Assembly (NCBI RefSeq): GCF_003850345.1
Contig: NZ_CP027707.1
Location: 3,348,001 to 3,412,000, forward strand
DNA from: Pseudomonas chlororaphis subsp. piscium
GTDB taxonomy: Bacteria; Pseudomonadota; Gammaproteobacteria; Pseudomonadales; Pseudomonadaceae
Length of the DNA: 64,000 nucleotides
Direction of reading: 5' to 3'
Numbering within the stretch: the stretch's first letter is position 1; every line of letters begins with the position of its first letter. The position numbers and the translations under genes are program-made. Below are positions 1 through 7,648 of this stretch, in pieces. The notes under the pieces are model-generated. The model was not told the DNA's origin and searched no databases. It was given only the letters and a program-made list of their open reading frames with translations.

Positions 1-251
1 TTTGACGAGCTGTTGTTAACGGTCTCGCTGAAAATGTCAGCTTTATCCAAGAGTTAGCGATTTTTATCGGTGTGGCGCCAATTGCTATCGTCATGGTTTT
101 AGACGGAGGGATGCCAACGGTGTTGTTTCTGAGGACGGCATTCAAATGTGCAGCGGCAACCGACGCCACACCGTGCATGATTACGAGAATGGAGGCTTTG
201 CCAGGCTGCAAATCTGGCCACCAGAGCCCCAGCTCTGCATATGATGATTCG

Positions 252-267
252 CATAATGTATATTATG
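252..267. repeat. AT-rich perfect palindrome next to the left integrase repeat
   Basis: CATAAT and ATTATG form a perfect 6-bp inverted repeat around the spacer GTAT. It abuts the 46-bp direct repeat beginning at 267. Inverted arms with a short spacer are typical of tyrosine-recombinase core sites, so this may be part of the original attachment site. The right-hand repeat at 4778 is not preceded by the palindrome, as expected if only one end kept the target half. The role is inference. Confidence 0.45.
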
Positions 268-312
268 TTAAATAATGTGCTATGTCAGATGTGTTCATGT
301 GCTTCGTAAGAC
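267..312 (+). repeat. Left 46-bp direct repeat (integrase 5' end)
   Basis: It matches 4778-4823 at 41 of 46 positions; both begin GTTAAAT and end CGTAAGAC. From the ATG at 275 it reads MCYVRCVHVLRKT, parallel to MYYARYVHVLRKT of the right-hand integrase remnant, then meets a stop after about 30 codons. It is a diverged duplicate of an integrase gene start, placed on the other side of the toxin/fatty-acid cassette. Confidence 0.75.
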
Positions 313-592
313 CTTGATTCGACAAAATCGCTTTTGCCATCCTGCGCCAATCGCGATTTGAGTGGAAAGTCCCCCTCCAAGCCCCTCAAACCCTTGAGTT
401 CGAGGCAATCGGTACACACCAACTGACTTATCACTTCGTGGTATGTGCTCGCTGCGCTTTTGGCACCAAATGGCAAGTTTCCATCGGGGTGTTCTTATAG
501 AGTTTGAAAAGGTAATGCCAACTTAAAAGAGCTAGAGGTTTAAATGTCCTACTCATCCACGGCCCGCATCCTCGCCCTGACGTTGACAGCTG

Positions 593-760
593 ATGAATTA
601 CGTGTTCCTCGCTGCCGCCACGGCCAAGGGGTCGATGGGCGCGAGGCGCAATGCCGTGAGCTGGCCCAGCGCCGCCACCGCTTTTTCCGCCCTGCCGAGC
701 ACGGTCAGCCGTGTCTCGGCGGACTTCCTGTCCGGCACGCTTCTGGCCGCGGCATCCTGA
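593..760 (+). CDS. Possible small protein, unrecognised
   Basis: An ATG at 593 opens a 55-residue frame whose third codon positions are mostly G or C, as in the genes downstream, which argues that it was selected as coding. The product is Ala/Ser-rich (MNYVFLAAATAKGSM...) and I recognise no family. A different frame starting at 544, with AGAGG upstream, has similar codon use for its first 18 or so codons and then loses it near 600. The two may therefore be one gene split by a +1 frameshift, or the remains of a longer one. Confidence 0.35.
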   Translation: MNYVFLAAATAKGSMGARRNAVSWPSAATAFSALPSTVSRVSADFLSGTLLAAAS

Positions 761-796
761 CTCACCCACACAGCAAGGCCATCATGGAGAACGCTT

Positions 797-1153
797 ATGA
801 GTAGTGGAACCCCCAACCGTACCTGCACCGGTACCCTCACCACCTCGTGCCGGCTGGTGCTGGTCAGCACCCGGTACAGCCTCAGCGACGCCAACTGGAC
901 CACCACCCCGCCGACCTCGGTGCGGGCCAAGACTCCGACCACCGTGTTCGTCGCCAACGGCCAGACGCCGGCCGGCGAGGTCACCTACCAAGCCGAGGAC
1001 GGCACCCAGTTCATCCTGCAGTTCAGCATGAACGGCACCAACTCCGCGAACATCCTCGGCGTCGGTGACAGGGTTTCGTCGTACAAGTACGAAAAGACCT
1101 TCCCCAGCACCGGCGACATCATCACCGTCGCCTACTCCCTGTTCAACATTTGA
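797..1153 (+). CDS. Small beta-rich protein, possible secreted or cytolytic factor
   Basis: A 118-residue protein with a good Shine-Dalgarno (GGAGAA, 785-790). It has no signal peptide. It is rich in Thr, Ser, Val and aromatic residues in short alternating stretches, suggesting an all-beta sandwich. The central part, around GEVTYQAEDGTQFILQFS, has the rhythm of aegerolysin-like or fungal fruit-body jelly-roll folds, but I cannot assign a family with confidence. It is the first gene of a GC-rich cassette that continues with a helical protein and four fatty-acid-type enzymes, so its product may be what those genes modify or protect against. The function is unknown. Confidence 0.55.
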   Translation: MSSGTPNRTCTGTLTTSCRLVLVSTRYSLSDANWTTTPPTSVRAKTPTTVFVANGQTPAGEVTYQAEDGTQFILQFSMNGTNSANILGVGDRVSSYKYEKTFPSTGDIITVAYSLFNI

Positions 1154-1166
1154 GAGGAAGCCCGTC

Positions 1167-1787
1167 ATGAGCTACACAATGTCCGTGGACCGGGTGATCC
1201 AGCTTGCCCGTTGCGACGATTTCCCCGAGGCGAAGATCCGCGAGATGTTCGCCCAGTACAACGCCACCGAACTGCCCCTGGAGATCCTGGCGACCCTGCC
1301 GATCCCGCTGCCGGTGAAGGTCTTTCTTGCCCTGCAGGACGAGTTCTTCAGCGAAGCGGAATTCCGCGAACTGTCGCTGGCTTTCGCCAAGCACGCGGCC
1401 AGCAGCGACCCGGCAGTGGAAAGCAACCACTTCGTAAGCAGCGTCATCAGCGCCTACGAACAGGCCCTGTTGGAGACCCGCAGCCTGGCACGTGGCGTCG
1501 CCCTCAACGCCAATACCCGGCAACAGGTTGAGGGCTACCGTGGTGCTGTCAAGGCGTTGATGGAACCCCTGACCCAGGCGCTGCGCAGTGGCAGTGGCAA
1601 CGGCGCGCCGTTACACACCGTCGCCGCCTATGAGGCGGTGTGGTTCGCCGGCTACGAGCACTACGGCATTGCCTGCCGCAACGCCGCCTCCTGCGCGGTG
1701 GCCGCGGTGCCCAAGGTGGAAGCCGACGCTGCCCTGCAATGGGTGCTGGACAATGCCGTGGCCGTGACCCAGGCCCGGGCGGCCTGA
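1167..1787 (+). CDS. Helical hypothetical protein, possibly immunity-like
   Basis: 206 residues starting at the ATG preceded by GAGGAAG (1154-1160); the longer upstream frame overlaps the previous gene and is not the start. The sequence is almost entirely alpha-helical, with Leu/Ala-rich segments and no signal peptide or membrane segment. A central LPVKVFLALQDEFF segment and an Ala-rich C-terminal helical pair recall Imm-5-type 'putative immunity protein' families, but this is weak. It lies 13 bp after the small beta-rich gene and 1 bp before the dehydratase, so all are probably one transcript. A toxin-immunity pairing is a guess from order and size. Confidence 0.5.
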   Translation: MSYTMSVDRVIQLARCDDFPEAKIREMFAQYNATELPLEILATLPIPLPVKVFLALQDEFFSEAEFRELSLAFAKHAASSDPAVESNHFVSSVISAYEQALLETRSLARGVALNANTRQQVEGYRGAVKALMEPLTQALRSGSGNGAPLHTVAAYEAVWFAGYEHYGIACRNAASCAVAAVPKVEADAALQWVLDNAVAVTQARAA

Positions 1788-1788
1788 C

Positions 1789-2313
1789 ATGGCCAGCACC
1801 AGCACCGCCCTAGACGTCGCCGCCGCGCTCGCCCGGCTGCGTCGCGGTCCACTGTTGCAAGCCACTGCGGGATCCTCCGCGGTGGTTGCCTTTCCGCCCC
1901 TGGAACAGATGCTGCCGCACCGGCCGCCGTTCCTCCTGATCGACGGCGTCCTGGCCTGGGACCCGGACGACCATGTGCTGCACGCGCAGCGCCGGGTCGA
2001 TCCCGAGGATCCGGTGCTCGGCGGGCATTTCCCCGGCAACCCGATCTACCCCGGTGCGCTCCAGGGCGAAGCCATCGCCCAGGCCGGCCAGTGCCTGTTG
2101 CACATGGCCCGGGGCTGCCCGGCGCAACCGCTGGACATCCTCGCCACGCGGGTGTTCGGCGCCCAGTTTCTTGGCCAGGTGCGCCCTGGCGACATCATGG
2201 ACATCGAGGTACGAATGCTCGACGACAACGGCATGCTGGCGATCTTCGGCGGGCGCATCAGCGTCGCCGGCGCGGTGCGCAGCGTGGTGGTGATGGAGGG
2301 CTGCCATGTCTGA
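1789..2313 (+). CDS. FabZ/FabA-like 3-hydroxyacyl-ACP dehydratase
   Basis: A hot-dog-fold dehydratase of 174 residues. After an N-terminal extension of about 35 residues it has the HRPPFLLID motif, then the catalytic block with His in GGHFPGNP and the acidic residue in GALQGEAIAQAG, matching FabZ His and Glu. It should remove water from beta-hydroxyacyl groups on the carrier protein encoded 2 kb downstream. It overlaps the ketosynthase start by 8 bp, indicating translational coupling. Housekeeping FabZ lies in the lpx cluster and is shorter, so this is a specialised paralogue. The chain it acts on is unknown. Confidence 0.85.
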   Translation: MASTSTALDVAAALARLRRGPLLQATAGSSAVVAFPPLEQMLPHRPPFLLIDGVLAWDPDDHVLHAQRRVDPEDPVLGGHFPGNPIYPGALQGEAIAQAGQCLLHMARGCPAQPLDILATRVFGAQFLGQVRPGDIMDIEVRMLDDNGMLAIFGGRISVAGAVRSVVVMEGCHV

Positions 2314-3598
2314 AACGCCCAATGTGGTAGTGACGGGGATGTCGGTGCTCACCGCCCTCGGCGAGGACCCCGGCAGCCTGCTCGACAACCTGCTGGCCGG
2401 GCGCTCGGGCATTCGCCGCTGGAGCAGCTTCGACCGCGAGATCGCGACCAAGGTCGGCGGCAGCCTGGAAGGCTTCGATCCGCGCCCCCGCCTTGCCGCC
2501 CTGGCCGACAGCCTGACGGATGCGCCGCGCCTGCGCCTGCGCCGGGCGAGCAACCGCCTGCCCTGGTCCACCGCGCTGTCGGTGCTGATGGCCGGGCGCG
2601 CCTGGCAGGACGCCGGGCTGTTCGACCTGTCTGCTGGCGACGACGGCGAAACCGCGATCATCGTCGGCGGCCACAACATCGGCCAGAACTACCACTACAA
2701 CAATTTCCGCCAGTTCGAGCAGGACCCCGACCATATCGACGTTCAGTTCGGCCTCGCCGGGCTGGACACCGACCATGCTGCGGTGGCCTCGGAAGTCCTC
2801 GGCATCCGCGGCCCCGGCTACAGCGTCGGCGGTGCCTGCGCCAGCGGCGCCCTGGCGCTGCGCGCGGCGTTCAACGAGATCCGTTTCGGCGATGCCGAAC
2901 GGGTCGTGGTGCTGGCCCCGGTGCTCGACTACTCGCCGCTGGAGCTGCATGCCCTGGCCCTGATGCAGGCGGTCAGCCAGCGCTCCTTCAACGACCATCC
3001 GGAACAGGCAAGCCGGCCTTTCGACCGCCGCCGCGAAGGCTTCGTCCCGGCCCACGGCGGCGCCTGCCTGGTCCTCGAACGTGCCGACCTGGCCCAGGCC
3101 CGCGGCGCCGAGCCGCTGTGCGAAGTCCTCGCCGTGGCCGCCCGCTCCGATGCCAGCCGCCAGCCAAGCCCGCAGGAAGACGGCCAGACCCGCACCATCC
3201 AGGCCGCCCTGCGCGAAGCCCGCCTGCAGCCCGGCGATATCGATTTCATCTGCGCCCACGCCACCTCGACGCCAATGGGCGATCTTACCGAGGCGCGCTC
3301 GATCCGCCGGGTGTTCGGTGCACACCTGGACCGGCTCAAGGTCAACGCACCGAAATCCATGCTCGGCCATACCTGTTGGTCGGCACCGCTGGTGGAGCTG
3401 GTGGCGGCCATCGCGCAGATGCGCGCCGGGCAGTTGCACCCGACCATCAACCTCGACGACCCCGACCCGGAACTCGACTTCGATGTCTGCGCCGCCGGCG
3501 CGGTGGCGCATCCGGTGCGCTACCTGCTGAAGAACGCCTTCGGCTTCGGCGGCAACAACTGTGTGGCGATCCTCGGTCGCTGGGAGCCCCGCCCATGA
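2306..3598 (+). CDS. Beta-ketoacyl-ACP synthase (KAS I/II type)
   Basis: A 430-residue thiolase-fold condensing enzyme. The nucleophile Cys lies in YSVGGACASG, the first catalytic His in HATSTPMGD and the second in KSMLGHTCW, with a C-terminal NAFGFGGNN glycine motif. The Cys-His-His triad is therefore complete and a decarboxylative Claisen condensation is expected. It overlaps the dehydratase upstream and the reductase downstream (ATGA at 3595-3598). No malonyl-ACP transacylase is encoded nearby, so housekeeping FabD would have to supply malonyl units. It is longer and more divergent than housekeeping FabF. Confidence 0.88.
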   Translation: MSETPNVVVTGMSVLTALGEDPGSLLDNLLAGRSGIRRWSSFDREIATKVGGSLEGFDPRPRLAALADSLTDAPRLRLRRASNRLPWSTALSVLMAGRAWQDAGLFDLSAGDDGETAIIVGGHNIGQNYHYNNFRQFEQDPDHIDVQFGLAGLDTDHAAVASEVLGIRGPGYSVGGACASGALALRAAFNEIRFGDAERVVVLAPVLDYSPLELHALALMQAVSQRSFNDHPEQASRPFDRRREGFVPAHGGACLVLERADLAQARGAEPLCEVLAVAARSDASRQPSPQEDGQTRTIQAALREARLQPGDIDFICAHATSTPMGDLTEARSIRRVFGAHLDRLKVNAPKSMLGHTCWSAPLVELVAAIAQMRAGQLHPTINLDDPDPELDFDVCAAGAVAHPVRYLLKNAFGFGGNNCVAILGRWEPRP

Positions 3599-4335
3599 AT
3601 TTCCTCGTCACCGGCGGCAGCCGCGGCATCGGCCGGCGCATCGTCGAACAGGCGCTGCTGGCCGGCCATGATGTCGCCTTCACCTGGAACCAGGGCGCCG
3701 AGGCCGCCACCGCGCTGCAGCGCCACGCGGCCGAGATCGCCCCGCAACGACGCTGCCTGGCCCTGCGCCTGGACATGGTCGACGACGCCGCCATCGATGC
3801 CGTCTGCGAAGAGGCCGACCAGTTGCTGGACGGCATCGATGTACTGGTGGGCAATGCCGCGATCAACCGCCCGAGCCTGGCCGTGTCGCTGCCCGACGCC
3901 GACTGGCGGGCGGTGATGGAAGTCAACCTGGACGGCAACTTCCGCCTGTGCCGGACCCTGCTGCCGGGCCTCATCGCCCGTCGCCGCGGGCGCATCGTCC
4001 TGCTCTCCTCGGTGGCCGCCCACGGCATGAGCGGGCAGATCGCTTACAACGTGTCCAAGGCCGGGCTGATCGCCATGGCCGCGACCCTGGCCCGCGAATA
4101 CGGGCGCCGCGGCATCACCGCCAACGCCCTGGTGCTGGGCCTGGTGGACACCGACATGAGCCGCGAGACGGCGGCGCCAAAAACCTTCGAACACTGGCTC
4201 GGGCAATGCCCCAGCGGCCGCCTCGGCACGCCGGACGACGTGGCCCAGGCCGTACTGTACCTGGTCTCCGACGGGGCCGCCTTCATCAACGGCCAGGCCA
4301 TCCACCTCACCGGTGGCCTGAACTGGGTACCATAA
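3595..4335 (+). CDS. FabG-like 3-oxoacyl-ACP reductase (SDR)
   Basis: A classical short-chain dehydrogenase of 246 residues. It has TGGSRGIG for NADP(H) binding at the N-terminus, the NAA motif (LVGNAAINRP), the catalytic Ser in LLSSVAA and YNVSK with catalytic Tyr and Lys. The C-terminus, INGQAIHLTGGLNW, is typical of FabG-like enzymes. It should reduce the 3-oxo group left by the ketosynthase. The start overlaps the ketosynthase stop. Together with the dehydratase and carrier protein this makes an almost full elongation cycle lacking only an enoyl reductase, so an unsaturated or polyene chain is conceivable. Confidence 0.88.
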   Translation: MNFLVTGGSRGIGRRIVEQALLAGHDVAFTWNQGAEAATALQRHAAEIAPQRRCLALRLDMVDDAAIDAVCEEADQLLDGIDVLVGNAAINRPSLAVSLPDADWRAVMEVNLDGNFRLCRTLLPGLIARRRGRIVLLSSVAAHGMSGQIAYNVSKAGLIAMAATLAREYGRRGITANALVLGLVDTDMSRETAAPKTFEHWLGQCPSGRLGTPDDVAQAVLYLVSDGAAFINGQAIHLTGGLNWVP

Positions 4336-4349
4336 CAAGGAGCGACGCA

Positions 4350-4613
4350 ATGCACGATATCCACGAGACGGTTCGCGAAGTAGTCCTGCGCCATACCGAG
4401 GCCGCCCTGGCCTTCCTCGACCTCGGCCCGATCGACACCCAGCTGCGCTTCGACCACCTCGGCGCCAGCAGCCTGGACATCATCACCATCGTCTCCGACG
4501 CCATGCGCGAGCTGCGCATCAAGGTACCGGTAGAACAGCTCAACTCGCTGTCGAGCATCGACGCGCTGATCGACACCCTAAGCGGCGCCGTGGCCGCCCG
4601 CGCGAGCGCCTGA
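4350..4613 (+). CDS. Acyl carrier protein
   Basis: An 87-residue acidic helical carrier protein with a Shine-Dalgarno AAGGAGCG. The phosphopantetheine site reads LGASSLD, so Ser41 should carry the prosthetic group, but the usual Asp of the DSL motif is Ser. That change is seen in some specialised carriers. It ends the four-gene fatty-acid set. The product of the set could stay bound, be transferred to a protein, or be released by an enzyme that is no longer present, because the following gene is cut off. Confidence 0.82.
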   Translation: MHDIHETVREVVLRHTEAALAFLDLGPIDTQLRFDHLGASSLDIITIVSDAMRELRIKVPVEQLNSLSSIDALIDTLSGAVAARASA

Positions 4614-4616
4614 GCC

Positions 4617-4676
4617 ATGGCCTGGTCGCTGGAGATTCACCACGTCGATGTGAAGAAGGCCGGCGACGCGACCCTA
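4617..4676 (+). pseudogene. 5' fragment of a ComEC/Rec2-type metallo-hydrolase gene
   Basis: It starts 3 bp after the carrier-protein stop and reads MAWSLEIHHVDVKKAGDATL. This resembles the opening of ComEC-type metallo-beta-lactamase proteins (pattern I-H-x-I-D-V-G-Q-G-D-A-T-L-I). After about 20 codons the composition changes abruptly and the reading loses sense. The gene looks cut at about 4676 by the recombination that placed integrase sequence here. Its position suggests it once belonged to the cassette operon and may have been its hydrolase or release step. Identification from 20 residues is tentative. Confidence 0.45.
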
Positions 4677-4777
4677 CGGTTTCCCGCCAGGCTTTTGAAA
4701 ACCACCACCACCCCATCCTCTGGATTGGGATCGTCAGCGGTTTGGGCGGCGAGGCTAAGATCTGACATCGCCCACTT

Positions 4778-4823
4778 GTTAAATCATGTACTACGCCAGA
4801 TATGTTCATGTGCTTCGTAAGAC
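4778..4823 (+). repeat. Right 46-bp direct repeat (integrase 5' end)
   Basis: The partner of 267-312, with five mismatches in 46 bp. Here the ATG at 4786 continues as the integrase remnant. The two copies flank the cassette exactly, which makes the whole 267-4823 segment a candidate mobile or once-mobile unit. Confidence 0.75.
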
Positions 4824-5290
4824 TTCGCGTACCCGGGACCAGAACCTGCGGTTGCTCAAGCAGTACCTGTCCTGGTGTGTTACTCGTTACATCCCGCGTG
4901 CCCGTCAGAACTCAACCACCCAGGCTAACTCGAGGTTGTATTTGCAGATGTCTCCGACGTCATTGAGCGGCGCTTTGAGAGCCATATCATCAACGCTCGT
5001 CCGCGCACTGATTCGCCCAGGCGCCGCGGAGAATCCGTTTCCGGAGCGCCTTCAGTTACGCAATTGGCTAATGATTGAATTGCTGGAGACTGGCATCCGT
5101 CGTGGAGAGCTTCTGAAGCTCTACACCACGGATATTAATCAGGGTTCTCAGCACACCTATGTCAGCATCTAGGTATTTCTGCGCAGGTGTATGAGGTCTA
5201 TGAGCGCTATATCCAGGACGAACGGCGCCCCCTGCGTAACGGCAAACCAATGAAACTGCCGTACCGCTATTTGTTCATCTCTGAGCTAAA
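4786..5290 (+). pseudogene. Decayed tyrosine-recombinase/integrase
   Basis: The frame opens MYYARYVHVLRKTSR and reaches LRNWLMIELLETGIRRGELLKL, the helix-rich segment with the first catalytic Arg (GIRRGELL) of tyrosine recombinases. A stop at 5170-5172 ends this frame. A second frame from about 5187 continues with VYERYIQDERRPLRNGKPMKLPYRYLFIS, which fits the next part of the same family. The C-terminal catalytic box (H-x-x-R and Tyr) is missing, replaced by the 3' end of the neighbouring gene at 5298. The gene is therefore broken by a frameshift and a 3' truncation. It is probably the former integrase of the element bounded by the 46-bp repeats. Confidence 0.75.
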
Positions 5291-5297
5291 GGCGCAA

Positions 5298-6209
5298 TTA
5301 CAGGTGGAAATCGCCCGCGGCCTCCGGCTGGTAAAGCACTTTCCTGATCTCAATCCGGCGGGTCCGATCGGAAATTCGCCAGTCGATGGTGTCCCCCTCC
5401 TGATAGCCCAGGATGGCAGCGCCGATGTTGGAACACACGGAATGCTTCCCGGCGCTGCTGTCCGCGTCGTCAGGGTAGACCAAGGCCACTTCGATCTCTT
5501 CGTCGTCCAACTGCAGCAAGGCCCTGGAGTTCATCGTGACAACATTGCGCGCCACCTGCTGCGGCTTGACGACAATGGCTCGCTCAAGCTCATGTTCGAG
5601 TTCAACAACGGCCGGGCCTTGCTCAAGCGCGATCAGACTCTCGAGCCTGGCCTTGTCGATTTCAGTGATGTAGATCCCCGTGGAGTCGCCAACGGCACCT
5701 TCGCGCAAGAACTGGAGATAGCGCCCCGCCGTCATGGAAAATGACTTCAACGTCGGCGTTTCGCTCTCAAGCAGAAAGCCGCTGCGCAGAAAGGCTTTCA
5801 GCGAGCGCGCGTTGTCCGGGTGGATCTTCGCGATGAGCTTCTCGGCCCGCATGTCGAGGAAGGCCAGTTTCATGCCTTCGCGGATCGTGCGGGCGCCAAG
5901 GTTTCGCCCCCATTTGTCGCTGTCTCCGATGACCAGGACTATTTCGCAATTCGAGCCGGTCTTGATGAGACGGACAAAGCCCACCGGGGCGTCATGCCGG
6001 TCATAGGCCATGAAGAATCGGCCACCCCGGTTGAATAGATGGGTCAGGATCGGTAATTGAGTCCGATCAATGACTTGCTCGATGGAGCGGGAAACGTCAC
6101 GTGAATCGCTCAGATAGCAAGTGACGCGCTCATCCTCCAACCAATCCTTCAACGTCAGCGCATGTGCCCGAGTAATTTCAGGGCACAGCGAAATGAAAGG
6201 CTTGTTCAT
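5298..6209 (-). CDS. GNAT acetyltransferase fused to Rnk-type RNA polymerase-binding domain
   Basis: 303 residues from the ATG at 6209 (MNKPFISL), preferred over 6260 because the family-like sequence begins there and GGTG lies just upstream. Residues 1 to about 165 are a GNAT fold (RLIKTGSNCEIVLVIGD, GRNLGARTIREGMKLAF acetyl-CoA segment, HPDNARSLKAFLRSGF). Residues from about 180 match the regulator of nucleoside diphosphate kinase: VVTMNSRALLQL, IGAAILGYQEGDTIDW and the ending EAAGDFHL are close to Rnk. Rnk binds RNA polymerase like GreA/GreB. A single protein joining acetylation and polymerase binding is unusual but, as I recall, occurs in Pseudomonas. The substrate is unknown. The gene is convergent with the integrase remnant. 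Confidence 0.85.
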   Translation of the reverse strand: MNKPFISLCPEITRAHALTLKDWLEDERVTCYLSDSRDVSRSIEQVIDRTQLPILTHLFNRGGRFFMAYDRHDAPVGFVRLIKTGSNCEIVLVIGDSDKWGRNLGARTIREGMKLAFLDMRAEKLIAKIHPDNARSLKAFLRSGFLLESETPTLKSFSMTAGRYLQFLREGAVGDSTGIYITEIDKARLESLIALEQGPAVVELEHELERAIVVKPQQVARNVVTMNSRALLQLDDEEIEVALVYPDDADSSAGKHSVCSNIGAAILGYQEGDTIDWRISDRTRRIEIRKVLYQPEAAGDFHL

Positions 6210-6564
6210 CTTCACCACACTTATTTGTAAAGGATGAAAGCCCTTCATGGCTATGGCCATGACGGTTCTTTCGGCAACCGGCTATCTTAAGGCATAACGC
6301 GAGTAATGCCGAACAGCCTGCGCACTTGTCCTTAATAAGCGGTTCAGCAGCGTCAGGAGGTTCCACACCCTTCCCTGCTTCAAGGATCAAAAAAGCGGCG
6401 GACGACCGATTTTCGGTACTGCCAAGGGGGGCGTTGTGTCGGCGAACCGCTAATTCTGTTCGATCCTGCCAGTGCCAGTCACTTCATATGGTAAGTCACC
6501 GACCGATATCCAGGGCAACCTGTGGTATCGGTCGGCGCAGGCGCCCTTCAAGAGGATCACATGC

Positions 6565-7620
6565 ATGGCATTTACCACCCTGGTACTGGACGCCCCCGCC
6601 CCGCCGCTGCTGTTCGAGGAAATCAACCGATTCCTTGAACTTGGCCTGGCCGTCACCCTGAACCTTCACTATTTCACCGATAAGGACAGCATCAAGAAAC
6701 ACTACGGCGAACGCATTCAATACCGCGAGATCAACTGTCACGACAAACCGGCCTTCATCGCCGCGGTGACCGAGGCCGGTGGTTACAGCGTGTTCAAGAC
6801 GCGCTTGAACATCCCCCTCGATGGCGAACTGATCAGAGCCAGCGCATCACCGCACCTGGCAACCCCTCTGCAAGCTATCGCCCAGGCAGGTGTAGGCCTT
6901 AACCATATCGACCGACAGGAAGCAGCCCGGTGTGGCGTGACGGTATTGAACACGCCTGGCTCCAACGCCACAGCTGTCGCCGAATACGTGGTGGCCCAGG
7001 CGCTGTTTTTATCCAGGGACCTCGGCCACTACAACCGCGAAACTCACAAAGGCCATTGGTCCAAAGGCACCCTGGCTCCCGGTCCGGAGTTCACCGAGCT
7101 CACCCTCGGGCTGGTGGGTACCGGCGGCATTGCCCGGGAGGTGGCTCGCAAGGCCGAAGCACTGGGCATAAAGGTCATCGCCACCGGCTCCGAGCGCTTC
7201 ACGGAACAGGCGGCGCGGAACCTTGGACTTGAACGACGGCAAACACTCGAGCAACTGCTAGGCGAGTCCGACATCGTCTCCATCCATACGCCTCTCACTC
7301 CGCTCACCCGGGGCCTGTTCGGCAGTGCCGCGTTCAGCCAGATGCGCCAAGGTTCGATCCTGATCAATACCGCACGCGGTGGCATCGTCGACGAGGATCA
7401 GTTGGCAACGTTCATGAGCCAGTATCCCAGGCATATAAAGGCCGTCGCCATTGATACCTTCACCCATGAAAAAGACCGCTTCAATTCGCCCTTGGTGGGT
7501 ATCGCCAACGCGCAGTTGACGCCGCATATCGCGGGCAACACCGCGACGGCGATCAGGGCGGCTTCACGGCAAATCGTCGACAAAATCCACGCTTTCAGCA
7601 CCGGTGCTACGGCACGCTGA
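6565..7620 (+). CDS. D-isomer-specific 2-hydroxyacid dehydrogenase
   Basis: 351 residues from the ATG at 6565, preceded by AGAGGA (6551-6556); the upstream in-frame ATG at 6472 lacks a site. The NAD-binding fold shows GLVGTGGIAREVARKAEALG, an Arg in NTARGGIVDE, an acidic residue in IDTFTHEKD and His in TPHIAGNT, the standard Arg-Glu-His arrangement of D-2-hydroxyacid dehydrogenases. It should interconvert a D-2-hydroxyacid and its 2-oxoacid. The RraA-like aldolase gene follows 28 bp later, so the pair may break down a hydroxy or keto diacid. The specific substrate is not visible. Confidence 0.88.
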   Translation: MAFTTLVLDAPAPPLLFEEINRFLELGLAVTLNLHYFTDKDSIKKHYGERIQYREINCHDKPAFIAAVTEAGGYSVFKTRLNIPLDGELIRASASPHLATPLQAIAQAGVGLNHIDRQEAARCGVTVLNTPGSNATAVAEYVVAQALFLSRDLGHYNRETHKGHWSKGTLAPGPEFTELTLGLVGTGGIAREVARKAEALGIKVIATGSERFTEQAARNLGLERRQTLEQLLGESDIVSIHTPLTPLTRGLFGSAAFSQMRQGSILINTARGGIVDEDQLATFMSQYPRHIKAVAIDTFTHEKDRFNSPLVGIANAQLTPHIAGNTATAIRAASRQIVDKIHAFSTGATAR

Positions 7621-7648
7621 TCCCACAGGACAACAGGAAGCCCTCATC

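Larger units (their letters stand above)
1..543. other. Low-GC left flank without a recognisable gene
   Basis: This stretch is visibly AT-richer than the cassette that follows. Short open frames exist (for example 72-275) but show no recognisable domain. It contains an AT-rich palindrome (252-267) and a 46-bp copy of an integrase 5' end (267-312). A possible ribosome-binding AGAGG sits at about 534-538. I see no intact gene here; it reads as a junction zone of a mobile element. Confidence 0.6.

Noticed and set aside
285..476. Minus-strand ORF overlapping the left integrase repeat
   Set aside because: No domain, and it only reads the complement of the repeat region.
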